Shown piece by piece: positions 14,524-20,806 of a DNA stretch of 20,806 nt (its first letter is position 1; each line of letters starts with the position of its first letter). Under the pieces are notes generated by a model that was not told where the DNA came from, searched no databases, and was given only the letters and a program-made list of their open reading frames with translations. Origin of the DNA: an uncultured Oscillospiraceae bacterium (GTDB lineage Bacteria; Bacillota; Clostridia; Oscillospirales; Acutalibacteraceae); contig CAJUSM010000015.1 of assembly GCA_910588935.1 (NCBI GenBank), forward strand, positions 27,088-47,893. Direction: 5' to 3'. The translations under genes were made by a program, and so were the position numbers.

Positions 14524-16122
14524 ATGGATGAAAACAACAAGAACCAGGAGACCCTGGAGGAAAACGCCTCTGTGCCTGAGGAAGAAATTCCCGGGGCCCA
14601 AGAGGTAAAGGAGGAGCTGCCCGCGCCCAAACCCCAAAAAACCAAGGGAGGCAGCGGCAGGCTAAAGCGCAGCGGTATGGCTACTATGATGACTGTGGTG
14701 TTTATTGCCATTGTGGTGGTGCTAAACCTGCTGGTATCCATCCTTTCCGACCGTTTCCCCTCTATGAATATCGACCTTACTGCCCAGGGCATGAACACCC
14801 TGTCTGAGCAGGCGCTAGAAATTGCCAAAGGTGTTACACAGCCTACAGAGATTTATCTCATTGGCGCGGAGGACGGCTACAGAAGCGATGCCATTGGCAG
14901 CAGCTACGGCCTAAAATACAGCCAGGTAGCCAACTTGGCCGAGCGCCTAGAAGAGGCCAATGGAAAAATCCATACCCAGTTTATTGATCCTGACCTAAAC
15001 CCAAATTTTATCAGCGAATACCCTAACGAGAGCCTAAGCACCGGCATGGTTATGGTGAAAACCGACCGGCGGTATAAGGTGCTGGGGATGACCGATATGT
15101 TCTCTCGTACCCAGAACTCTACCACTGGAGCCATCGAATCTTACTCCAATGTGGACAGCGCTCTGGCTGGAGCCTTAGAGCTGGTGAATATGGAAAAAGT
15201 CCCTGTGCTTACCTTGGCCACCGGCCATAACGAGTTGCTGAACTCCTCCAACATGTCTGCCTTTTTGTCTATGATGGAGCGCCAGAACTTTGAGGTGCGG
15301 GAGATTGACCTGCTTACCGAGGAAATCCCTGAGGATACCCAAATTCTCATGATCCCCACCCCCACCACAGACTATACGGATGAGGAACTGGAAAAGCTGC
15401 GCGCCCTGCTGGCCGATGGGGAGCGTAAAGAATCCATTGCGGTACTGGCAGCTTTTTACCCCGGCCAGGGCGAGCTGCCCAAGCTCAGCAGCTTTTTGGA
15501 GGAGTGGGGCGTAAAGGTCCATTCCGGGGCAGTGGTTGCTGAAACCGACGACAGCAGATATATTTTGGGCAGCCCCAATTATCCCATTGTGGATAAGTCG
15601 GAGGAGGTGCTGAAGGATAAAACCTATAACCGGTTGATTTCCCCCATGAGCGTGCCCCTAGAGCTGATGTTCTCTGGAAATGGAGATGTGGGCACCCAGG
15701 CTTTGTGGACCACTGCCGACAGTGCCTACGAGCTTACCGAGGAAAACGCGGAGCAGGACCCCCAGGGCCAAAGCACATCTCAGCAAACAGTAGCTACCCT
15801 CTCCTCTGTTCTGCAGCAGTTTGATAACGAGTTCTATTACCGCAGCGTTATTGTGTATGGTTCTTCCTTTGTGTTTGTAGATGACTTTATGCAGACAGCC
15901 TTTGGCAACAGCGAGTATCTCTCTGACCTAATGAAGTACGCAACTGATACTGACGGCAGCGAGGTTTCTGTGCTGACAGAGCGGGTACAGACAAATATTC
16001 TGGATATCACCGCCTCTCAGGGCACCATTGTGATGCTGGGCCTGGGTGTGTTTACCGTTGGCCTGCCTGTGGTGATCCTTGCCATGGGTCTGGTGATCTT
16101 CCTAAAGAGGAGGCATCTGTAA
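14524..16122 (+). CDS. GldG-like ABC transporter auxiliary protein
   Basis: A protein of about 532 residues. An acidic cytoplasmic segment (1-48) leads to a membrane helix (about 51-74), then a large extracytoplasmic region, then a C-terminal helix ending in FLKRRHL. The outside region, with NIDLTAQGMNTLSEQAL, LATGHNE and LLIPTPTTDYTDEEL-like strands, fits the GldG/ABC_transp_aux (PF09822) class. ATG 14515 is one base from AAGGAGG (14507-14513), whereas ATG 14524 has a 10-base spacer, so I chose the latter. It probably associates with the GldA/GldF-like pair. The role of GldG proteins outside gliding bacteria is unknown to me. Confidence 0.88.
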   Translation: MDENNKNQETLEENASVPEEEIPGAQEVKEELPAPKPQKTKGGSGRLKRSGMATMMTVVFIAIVVVLNLLVSILSDRFPSMNIDLTAQGMNTLSEQALEIAKGVTQPTEIYLIGAEDGYRSDAIGSSYGLKYSQVANLAERLEEANGKIHTQFIDPDLNPNFISEYPNESLSTGMVMVKTDRRYKVLGMTDMFSRTQNSTTGAIESYSNVDSALAGALELVNMEKVPVLTLATGHNELLNSSNMSAFLSMMERQNFEVREIDLLTEEIPEDTQILMIPTPTTDYTDEELEKLRALLADGERKESIAVLAAFYPGQGELPKLSSFLEEWGVKVHSGAVVAETDDSRYILGSPNYPIVDKSEEVLKDKTYNRLISPMSVPLELMFSGNGDVGTQALWTTADSAYELTEENAEQDPQGQSTSQQTVATLSSVLQQFDNEFYYRSVIVYGSSFVFVDDFMQTAFGNSEYLSDLMKYATDTDGSEVSVLTERVQTNILDITASQGTIVMLGLGVFTVGLPVVILAMGLVIFLKRRHL

Positions 16123-16126
16123 CCGC

Positions 16127-17587
16127 ATGAAGAGAACCGGACGAAATATACTGATTATGCTTTTGGTGCTGGCAGTGCTGGGCGGCGCAGCCTTTCTGCT
16201 GCTGCAAATGCCGGCAGATGTAAGCGGCCAGGAGGAATCCTCTGCCGTAGATTCCAGCTCTGCTCCAGAGTCCGCCGCCATAACAGAGATTGAGGCAGAC
16301 TCTGTGGAATCGGTGAAGGTTAACAATGCCAAGGATACCTATACAATTCTTGCCATCCCCTCAAGCGATGGCACCTCTACCGACTTTACAATAGAAGGCC
16401 TAGGGGGATACGACCTAAACAACACATTGGTTACCACCAATGTACGCACTATTCTGGCTCTAAGTGCCTCAAAGGACCTGGGCAGCCAAGAAGATTTAGA
16501 GGCCTTTGGCCTAAAAGGGGACGCAGCGGTCACGGTGACGATCCTTCAAAAAGATGGCACCAGTCAGGAGCTTATCTTTGGCTCGGCTGCGGCCGAGAGT
16601 GTGGGAAAGTATGTGCTCAAAGACGATAAGGTCTATATTGTATCTGGTGTGCCGGATAACTTTTATGAGAACCAGTATGCTTTCCTAAATAAAGAGATCT
16701 ATACTGTTCCTGACCGTACAGAAGAGGTAGAGAACGAGGATGGCACCACCTCGGTAAATACCGCTACTGATATTATGTATAGCTTAACCCTGGGCGGAAC
16801 CAGGTACCCAGAGGCTATCCAGATAGACTACAGCTCTAAGGCTAGCAGCGGCTACTTGATTACCAGCCCAATTATGGCTGAGTCTGGGAATACTCCTTTT
16901 GGGGAAATGGTTACGGCGCTAAAGTCCCTTACCGCTGACAAAATTGTACAGGCGGGAGTAACAGATGAGGTCTTGGAGAAATATGGGCTGAATGAGCCAG
17001 AGGTAGAGCTAAGCTTTAATATGAACGACAGCGACCATCAGCTTTCTCTCAGCGCCAAGAACGAAGAGGGAAACCGCTACCTTTTGGCCGACTCCAACGA
17101 TATGGTCTACCAGGTATCAAACGAAGCGGTAAAAACCTGGGCAGAAGCGGATCTGTTAAACCTGCGTATGAGCTATATCTGGATTCCGAACATTAAGAAT
17201 GTACAGAAACTCACTATTACAAAAGATGGGGACGAGGTATGGGAATTTACCATAAGCCGTACCAAAAATGAAGAGAAAAGTACAGAAAAAAATACAGAGT
17301 ACGATCTGTCAATCACAGACGTCCAGGGCCAAGAGGTGGACTATAGCGAGGCCTACCAGCCCTTCTATCAAAAACTGATTGCTCTGGCGGTATTCAGCCA
17401 GGAAAAAGCAGAGTACAGCGGTACGCCTATGCTGCGGGTAGAGTATGAGTACTTTGATGGCGGCGGCGATGTGGTAGAGCTCTATCCTATCCAAGGGGAA
17501 AACCGTTATGCGGCCACCTTGGATGGAGTGTATAACGGTCAGGTGCGGGGCACAGAGGTTAGCGCCATGCTGGAGATTATGCCCTAA
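16127..17587 (+). CDS. DUF4340 domain-containing membrane-anchored protein
   Basis: The 486-residue protein has an N-terminal anchor helix (about 8-27), then a Ser/Glu-rich spacer and a long extracytoplasmic region. Features such as VESVKVNNAKDTYTI, LEAFGLKGDAAVTVTI, FGSAAAESVGKYVL and a second EKYGLNEPEVELSF unit match the repeated DUF4340 pattern of a thiol-free beta-rich domain with 'YGL..P' turns. DUF4340 genes commonly sit directly after GldG-like genes, as here, four bases downstream. It probably forms the outer part of the same complex. AGAGGAGG at 16106-16113 is 13 bases from the ATG. No catalytic motif is visible. Confidence 0.87.
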   Translation: MKRTGRNILIMLLVLAVLGGAAFLLLQMPADVSGQEESSAVDSSSAPESAAITEIEADSVESVKVNNAKDTYTILAIPSSDGTSTDFTIEGLGGYDLNNTLVTTNVRTILALSASKDLGSQEDLEAFGLKGDAAVTVTILQKDGTSQELIFGSAAAESVGKYVLKDDKVYIVSGVPDNFYENQYAFLNKEIYTVPDRTEEVENEDGTTSVNTATDIMYSLTLGGTRYPEAIQIDYSSKASSGYLITSPIMAESGNTPFGEMVTALKSLTADKIVQAGVTDEVLEKYGLNEPEVELSFNMNDSDHQLSLSAKNEEGNRYLLADSNDMVYQVSNEAVKTWAEADLLNLRMSYIWIPNIKNVQKLTITKDGDEVWEFTISRTKNEEKSTEKNTEYDLSITDVQGQEVDYSEAYQPFYQKLIALAVFSQEKAEYSGTPMLRVEYEYFDGGGDVVELYPIQGENRYAATLDGVYNGQVRGTEVSAMLEIMP

Positions 17588-17609
17588 AAGCTTGAAAAAG
17601 GAGGAGTTT

Positions 17610-18635
17610 ATGAAAAGAATTTTATGTGGCCTTTTGGCCATTTTGCTGCTAGCCGGGCTGCTGGCTGGCTGCAAAAAGCAGGAAGAGCAGCAGGAGGATT
17701 CCCCGGCCCCGGTGAATACCTCTGAACCATCGCCAAAGCAACAGGAAACTTACCGAATCGGTTTGATTCAGTTTATAGAATACGCGCCTCTGGATTCTGC
17801 CCGTGAATCCTTTATGAGCCGGCTGGAAGAGTGGGGCTTTGACGATGGAAAGGTTACCATCGATTATCAGAACGCTGGCGGCGACTCTGGAAAAGCAGAC
17901 GAAATCTGCCAGAAGTTTGTAAAAAACCAGGTAGATGTAATCGTGGCCATTTCTACTCCCGCAGCAAAGTCCGCAGTAAAAGCGGCAGGCAGCGGCAGCA
18001 CACAGGTGGTGTTTGTAGCGGTAGGTGAGCCAGGGGCCGCTCTTGAGATGGAAAACCTTGAACAGCCTGACGGTAATATTACTGGGGTAGCAGATATTGT
18101 GGCCGCCCAGGCAGTGGTGGACTTGGCCAGACAGGTTGACCCCGGCATGGCTAATTTGGGCTTGCTTTACGACCCCAGCTGTACTTTGGGGGCGGCTGCC
18201 ATTCAAGCCGTAAAAAACTACTGCGGTCAGTTGGAGATTGCCGTAACCGAGGGTCAGGTGTCCAGCGCTGAAGAGGTAAAGGATAAGATGGCCGAGCTCT
18301 GCGGCCAGGCAGACGCTATTTTTACCCCCATGGATAGCACAGTGGCAGCCTCTGCCCCGGACGCTGCCAAGGCGGCCCAAGACGGAAAAAAGCCTTGGTA
18401 TGTATCCACAGAGGATATGGTTCAGCAGGGAGCAACGGCCGGCGTAAGCATTGACTACAGCGAAGCCGGGGAAAAAGCCGCTGACATGGCAGTGCAGCTG
18501 GTGGCAGGAAAATCGATCTCTCAGCTGCCGGTATACAATTTTAGTGGAGGCCGGATTAGCGTGAACCAAGGGGCGGTAACAAGCCTTGGGGCTGAGATTC
18601 CTGAAGAGGTACTAGAAACCGCGAATTTTTATTAA
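17610..18635 (+). CDS. ABC substrate-binding lipoprotein (TrpX-like, PF04392)
   Basis: This 341-residue lipoprotein has a lipobox LAGC (Cys21) after a Leu-rich signal peptide, then a Gln/Glu/Pro linker. The mature part begins YRIGLIQFIEYAPLDSARESF, then GKVTIDYQNAGGD, VDVIVAISTPAAKSA and the FTPMDSTVAA segment. These are hallmarks of the PF04392 substrate-binding family, which includes TrpX-type tryptophan or other amino-acid binders. ATG 17610 follows AAAAAGGAGGAG. A longer frame begins at 17508 but overlaps the previous gene and lacks a signal peptide. It sits 22 bases after the DUF4340 gene, so it is in the Gld-like operon. The permease and ATPase normally found next to this family are not here. 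The ligand cannot be told from sequence. Confidence 0.92.
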   Translation: MKRILCGLLAILLLAGLLAGCKKQEEQQEDSPAPVNTSEPSPKQQETYRIGLIQFIEYAPLDSARESFMSRLEEWGFDDGKVTIDYQNAGGDSGKADEICQKFVKNQVDVIVAISTPAAKSAVKAAGSGSTQVVFVAVGEPGAALEMENLEQPDGNITGVADIVAAQAVVDLARQVDPGMANLGLLYDPSCTLGAAAIQAVKNYCGQLEIAVTEGQVSSAEEVKDKMAELCGQADAIFTPMDSTVAASAPDAAKAAQDGKKPWYVSTEDMVQQGATAGVSIDYSEAGEKAADMAVQLVAGKSISQLPVYNFSGGRISVNQGAVTSLGAEIPEEVLETANFY

Positions 18636-18656
18636 GCTGGCCTAAGTGTCATATAG

Positions 18657-18688
18657 AAAAAGCTGTGGGAGAGCCCGCGGCTTTTTCT
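18657..18688 (+). terminator. Terminator of the Gld-like/SBP operon
   Basis: AAAAAGCTGTGGG (18657-18669) pairs with CCCGCGGCTTTTT (18674-18686) over 13 bp with two G-U pairs, around loop AGAG, and ends in a T-run. It lies 21 bases after the SBP stop codon. Confidence 0.93.
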
Positions 18689-18695
18689 TATGCCC

Positions 18696-18731
18696 AGCCC
18701 TAGAAAAGTATTTTTGCAGGGCTTTCTTTTT
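18696..18731 (+). terminator. Second terminator-like hairpin
   Basis: AGCCCT (18696-18701) pairs with AGGGCT (18718-18723). AAAA and TTTT in the loop can extend the stem. The hairpin is followed by TTCTTTTTTT. It may be a back-up terminator insulating the integrase gene. Confidence 0.6.
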
Positions 18732-18761
18732 TTGAGTATGAAAAAGCATTTCTGAAATAAT
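18732..18761 (+). promoter_or_regulatory. Candidate promoter of the integrase gene
   Basis: TTGAGT (18732-18737) and AATAAT (18756-18761) are 18 bases apart; matches are 4/6 and 5/6. The implied leader is about 125 bases. Confidence 0.4.
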
Positions 18762-18767
18762 ATTTCA
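18753..18767. promoter_or_regulatory. 15-bp palindrome over the integrase -10
   Basis: TGAAATA-A-TATTTCA is a perfect odd palindrome that contains the candidate -10 hexamer. It is placed where a repressor would act. Confidence 0.45.
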
Positions 18768-18793
18768 CTATTTCCCCTCTTGCCTTGATACTG

Positions 18794-18820
18794 TATTCCC
18801 TGTTATCCTTTAAGGGAATA
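18794..18820. promoter_or_regulatory. Second dyad upstream of the integrase
   Basis: TATTCCCT (18794-18801) and AGGGAATA (18813-18820) form an 8-bp dyad with an 11-base centre, about 75 bases before the integrase start. It could be an operator, an RNA hairpin in the leader, or part of a recombination site. Confidence 0.4.
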
Positions 18821-18894
18821 AACAAGCGGGTCGGGCATGGGACCGGCTCTCTTTCGCCGCCCCAGTAGACCGGCCTGCAGGAAGGGGTTAACTT

Positions 18895-20313
18895 ATGGCG
18901 AATTTACAAGCAAGGAAAAACAAGGAAGGCCGTATTATATCTTATAGTATTCGGGTATACCGCGGTCGGGATCCGAAGACGGGAAAGCAACTCACCCCCT
19001 ATGCCTGTACCTGGAAGGTGCCAGAAGGCTGGGGAGAAAAGCGCGCCCGAAAAGAGGCGGAAAAGCAAGCCATTCTTTTTGAACGCCGCTGCCGTCAGGG
19101 TGGCATGGCAGACGGGCGGCAGACCTTTGAAGAGTATGCGGAATATGTGCTTTCCTGCAAAATCACCATGGGCATGAAGCACCTTACAGAGATCCATTAC
19201 CGGCAGAGCCTTCAGAGGGTTCTGCCGGTTTTAGGACCCATGAAGCTCCGCGACATTAAACCCCAGCACCTGAACCTGCTGTACCAGGCCCTCTCCTCCC
19301 CCGACGCCAGAAATGACAATGAGATGGAAGAGGTAAAACCTATTTTATGGAAAATCCTGGAGGAACGGGGAATTATGGGTGATCTGCCCACAAAAGGAGG
19401 AGGAAGGGTTAGCCTGGCCAGGCTTCGGGCAGGAAAAACCGTAAAGCCATCTACAGCGCAAAGAATTGCCGAAGCTCTTGATATGCCTATTAGTACACTA
19501 TTCTCGCCTGTGCGCCAAGAAAAGACCTTAAGCTCGCGAACTGTAATGAATTGTCATTTGCTGGTATCCACTGTATTGGGCCAGGCAGAAAAGGAGCTGC
19601 TAATCCCTTTTAACCCTGCCCGGCGGGCAGTGCCTCCCCGCCGGGGGGAGGGCGGCGATCCCAACTATTTCCAGGAGGAACAGGTGGGAGAGATTTTAAA
19701 TGCTTTGGAAACGGAACCAATTAAGTGGAGAGCAGCTGTAAACCTTTTGCTGGCTTCCGGCTGCCGGCGGGGGGAGCTGTTGGGGCTGAAATGGGAAAAG
19801 ATCAATTGGGAACGTTCTTCCATTCGAATTGACTGCGCCATGCACTACGCGGCCGACCGAGGGCTTTACGAAGGGCCGCCTAAAACAAAAGACTCCATTC
19901 GTACTATTCGCCTGCCTGAAGAGACAATGGCTCTTCTTGCCGACTATAAAGCTTGGCAGCAGGCGGAAATTGCAGTACAGGGGGAAAAATGGAAGGAATC
20001 GCCCTATGTTTTTACTGGAGAGCATGGAGGCCCTATGAATCCATCTCAGCTGGGAAATTGGCTTACCCGCTTTGAAAAACGCCACAATCTGCCCCATTTA
20101 AACCCCCATGCTTTCCGTCATACCATGACTAGCCTTTTGTTATTTAGCGGCGTAGACAGCATCAGCGTAAGCCACCGCCTGGGCCATTCCAGCGTGGCTA
20201 CAACAACAAATATTTATGGCCACCTAATGCAACAAGCAGAAGATAGGATTAGCGGAAGAATGGAGGAGATCATCAATCGGGCTAAAACCGGCGCGACAGA
20301 CAAGGAGGAATAA
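18895..20313 (+). CDS. Tyrosine recombinase/integrase with inserted XRE-type helix-turn-helix
   Basis: This site-specific recombinase would integrate or excise a mobile element. The 472-residue protein has an N-terminal arm-binding domain (about 1-65, YSIRVYRGRDPKTGKQ then a Lys/Glu-rich helix) and a SAM-like core-binding domain (about 76-135 and 209-248). The catalytic domain has Arg291, Lys332, His405, Arg408, His431 and nucleophile Tyr441, all present. Between the two halves of the core-binding domain, residues about 145-206 look like a Cro/CI-type HTH: SLARLRAGKT, then PSTAQRIAEALDMPISTLF. I have seen similar insertions in clostridial integrases, but their role is not clear. GGAAGGGG lies seven bases before ATG 18895. 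No excisionase or cargo gene is visible on either side within the window. Confidence 0.93.
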   Translation: MANLQARKNKEGRIISYSIRVYRGRDPKTGKQLTPYACTWKVPEGWGEKRARKEAEKQAILFERRCRQGGMADGRQTFEEYAEYVLSCKITMGMKHLTEIHYRQSLQRVLPVLGPMKLRDIKPQHLNLLYQALSSPDARNDNEMEEVKPILWKILEERGIMGDLPTKGGGRVSLARLRAGKTVKPSTAQRIAEALDMPISTLFSPVRQEKTLSSRTVMNCHLLVSTVLGQAEKELLIPFNPARRAVPPRRGEGGDPNYFQEEQVGEILNALETEPIKWRAAVNLLLASGCRRGELLGLKWEKINWERSSIRIDCAMHYAADRGLYEGPPKTKDSIRTIRLPEETMALLADYKAWQQAEIAVQGEKWKESPYVFTGEHGGPMNPSQLGNWLTRFEKRHNLPHLNPHAFRHTMTSLLLFSGVDSISVSHRLGHSSVATTTNIYGHLMQQAEDRISGRMEEIINRAKTGATDKEE

Positions 20314-20406
20314 GATAAAAAGGATTTCAAGTATCTACATATTTTTCGGATAAAAAATAGGGTTTAATTTATATAAAATCAACAAAAATAGCCATTTTTC
20401 TATTTT

Positions 20407-20440
20407 GGGGAGCTTCAAAGGAAAAACCTGGAGGCTCCCC
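20407..20440 (+). terminator. Hairpin after the integrase, possible terminator
   Basis: GGGGAGCTTC (20407-20416) pairs with GAGGCTCCCC (20431-20440) with one G-U. AGG/CCT extends the stem inward to an A5 loop. Only ACTTTTG follows, so the U-tract is poor. Confidence 0.5.
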
Positions 20441-20509
20441 ACTTTTGCGAGAAATTTTCGCCAAAAAATCAACCATTTTTTCCCTTTTTCAAACTCTGCT
20501 TTCAACCAG

Positions 20510-20518
20510 TGTGAAAAA
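20510..20518 (-). other. DnaA-box-like 9-mer
   Basis: The minus strand reads TTTTTCACA, which fits the relaxed DnaA box TTWTNCACA. In an AT-rich tract such a match is easily chance. Confidence 0.25.
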
Positions 20519-20541
20519 GCCACAAATTTTAACCATTTTTA

Positions 20542-20550
20542 TTTTCCACA
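20542..20550 (+). other. DnaA-box-like 9-mer
   Basis: TTTTCCACA differs from TTATCCACA by one base and fits TTWTNCACA. It lies just before the first GTTGAA pair. Confidence 0.3.
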
Positions 20551-20682
20551 CCCTGTTGAATAAAAGTTGAACTTGAATTATGTAAAGCGATTCTTCAACA
20601 TAATTCAACAACAAATTACAAGTTGACCCATTTTTTATGAGAAAATAACCAAAGAGTTGAACAAAAGTTGAATTAAAGCAAT

Positions 20683-20806
20683 ATGGTTTCCTCAAAACTT
20701 ATGTCAATCCTCTGGAATGTCAAGAAAAGGAGTAATTCCCCATATACCAAATTGCAGTATATAGTTAACTTCCACTCAGAGGCGAAAAGGCCTGCTGAGA
20801 ATCTAA
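20683..20806 (+). CDS. Possible 5' end of an unknown gene, cut by the window edge
   Basis: A frame opens at ATG 20683 (or ATG 20701) and is still open at the last base, about 41 codons. It ends with residues KLQYIVNFHSEAKRPAENL. I recognise no family. No good ribosome site precedes either ATG, so it may not be a gene. Confidence 0.25.
   Translation, partial: MVSSKLMSILWNVKKRSNSPYTKLQYIVNFHSEAKRPAENL

Larger units (their letters stand above)
20392..20635 (+). repeat. Four CCATTTTT direct repeats
   Basis: CCATTTTT occurs at 20392, 20473, 20533 and 20628, always on the same strand. The copies at 20473 and 20533 share AACCATTTTT. Spacing is uneven (81, 60, 95), so this is suggestive only. Confidence 0.4.
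20501..20672. repeat. Phased GTTGAA/TTCAAC repeat array
   Basis: Seven exact copies lie in 172 bases: TTCAAC at 20501, 20594 and 20604, and GTTGAA at 20555, 20566, 20656 and 20667. GTTGAC lies at 20622. The copies form three pairs spaced 11, 10 and 11 bp. The outer pairs are nearly identical 17-mers (GTTGAAYAAAAGTTGAA) and the middle pair is inverted. Confidence 0.65.
20314..20806. other. AT-rich region after the integrase
   Basis: This 493-base tract is visibly richer in A and T than the rest of the window and holds no convincing complete gene. It contains a GC-rich hairpin (20407-20440), repeats of CCATTTTT and GTTGAA/TTCAAC, two DnaA-box-like 9-mers, and the start of an open frame at the right edge. 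It resembles an attachment-site arm or a replication-origin tract more than coding DNA. Confidence 0.6.

Noticed and set aside
17508..17609. Extended N terminus of the substrate-binding lipoprotein
   Set aside because: It overlaps the DUF4340 gene and would bury the signal peptide; ATG 17610 has a strong ribosome site and a proper lipobox at Cys21.
18841..18874. GACCGGC direct repeat before the integrase as an attachment core
   Set aside because: Only seven bases repeat, both copies lie on the same side of the integrase gene, and no partner was found downstream.
20335..20695. Minus-strand open frames of 62 and 68 codons after the integrase
   Set aside because: Both lie in AT-rich repeat DNA, lack ribosome sites and show no recognisable protein pattern.
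20407..20806. CRISPR array
   Set aside because: The repeats are only 6-8 bases, unevenly spaced and in both orientations, unlike CRISPR repeats and spacers.

Overview
This window looks like the chromosome of a low-to-mid GC Firmicute, most likely class Clostridia and plausibly family Oscillospiraceae/Ruminococcaceae. It lies just downstream of where dnaA normally sits. The gene order dnaN - S4 protein (yaaA) - recF - remB - gyrB - gyrA is the classic Firmicutes origin neighbourhood. The genes carry strong AGGAGG-type ribosome binding sites, and the protein sequences read as clostridial. The family assignment is inference; no rRNA or dnaA is present to confirm it.

Layout. (1) 1-9735, + strand: replication and topology block (sliding clamp, S4 RNA-binding protein, RecF, RemB, a membrane zinc-ribbon protein with a long Gln/Tyr/Pro-rich tail, GyrB, GyrA). 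A perfect-consensus promoter (TTGACA-17-TATAAT) precedes gyrB and leaves a leader of about 310 nt that appears structured. A short motif, TTAAGGCAAYA, recurs in the gaps before yaaA/recF, gyrB and gyrA. (2) 9743-12384, - strand: a three-gene operon (DUF1015 protein, Nudix hydrolase, LprI-like lipoprotein). It converges on gyrA at a long hairpin terminator that can serve both strands. (3) 12319-12837: divergent intergenic region with a promoter on each side and a 10-bp inverted repeat of unknown role. (4) 12838-18635, + strand: an ABC-2 exporter-like operon resembling the GldA/GldF/GldG set plus a DUF4340 protein, followed closely by a TrpX-type substrate-binding lipoprotein with no permease or ATPase of its own. 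Two terminator hairpins follow. (5) 18732-20806: a tyrosine integrase carrying an XRE-type helix-turn-helix inside its core-binding region, preceded by palindromic operator-like sites and followed by an AT-rich tract. That tract holds phased GTTGAA repeats, CCATTTTT repeats and DnaA-box-like 9-mers. A reading frame is still open at the right edge.

How it works together. The left block supplies clamp loading partners, gap repair and supercoiling control. The minus-strand operon is probably housekeeping (nucleotide-sugar cleanup plus an envelope lipoprotein). The Gld-like operon probably forms a membrane complex with two large extracytoplasmic subunits and a lipoprotein. The integrase region is the only part that looks mobile. 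It is the best place to look for something undescribed: a recombinase with a built-in repressor-like domain next to a repeat array that could be its arm-type binding sites.
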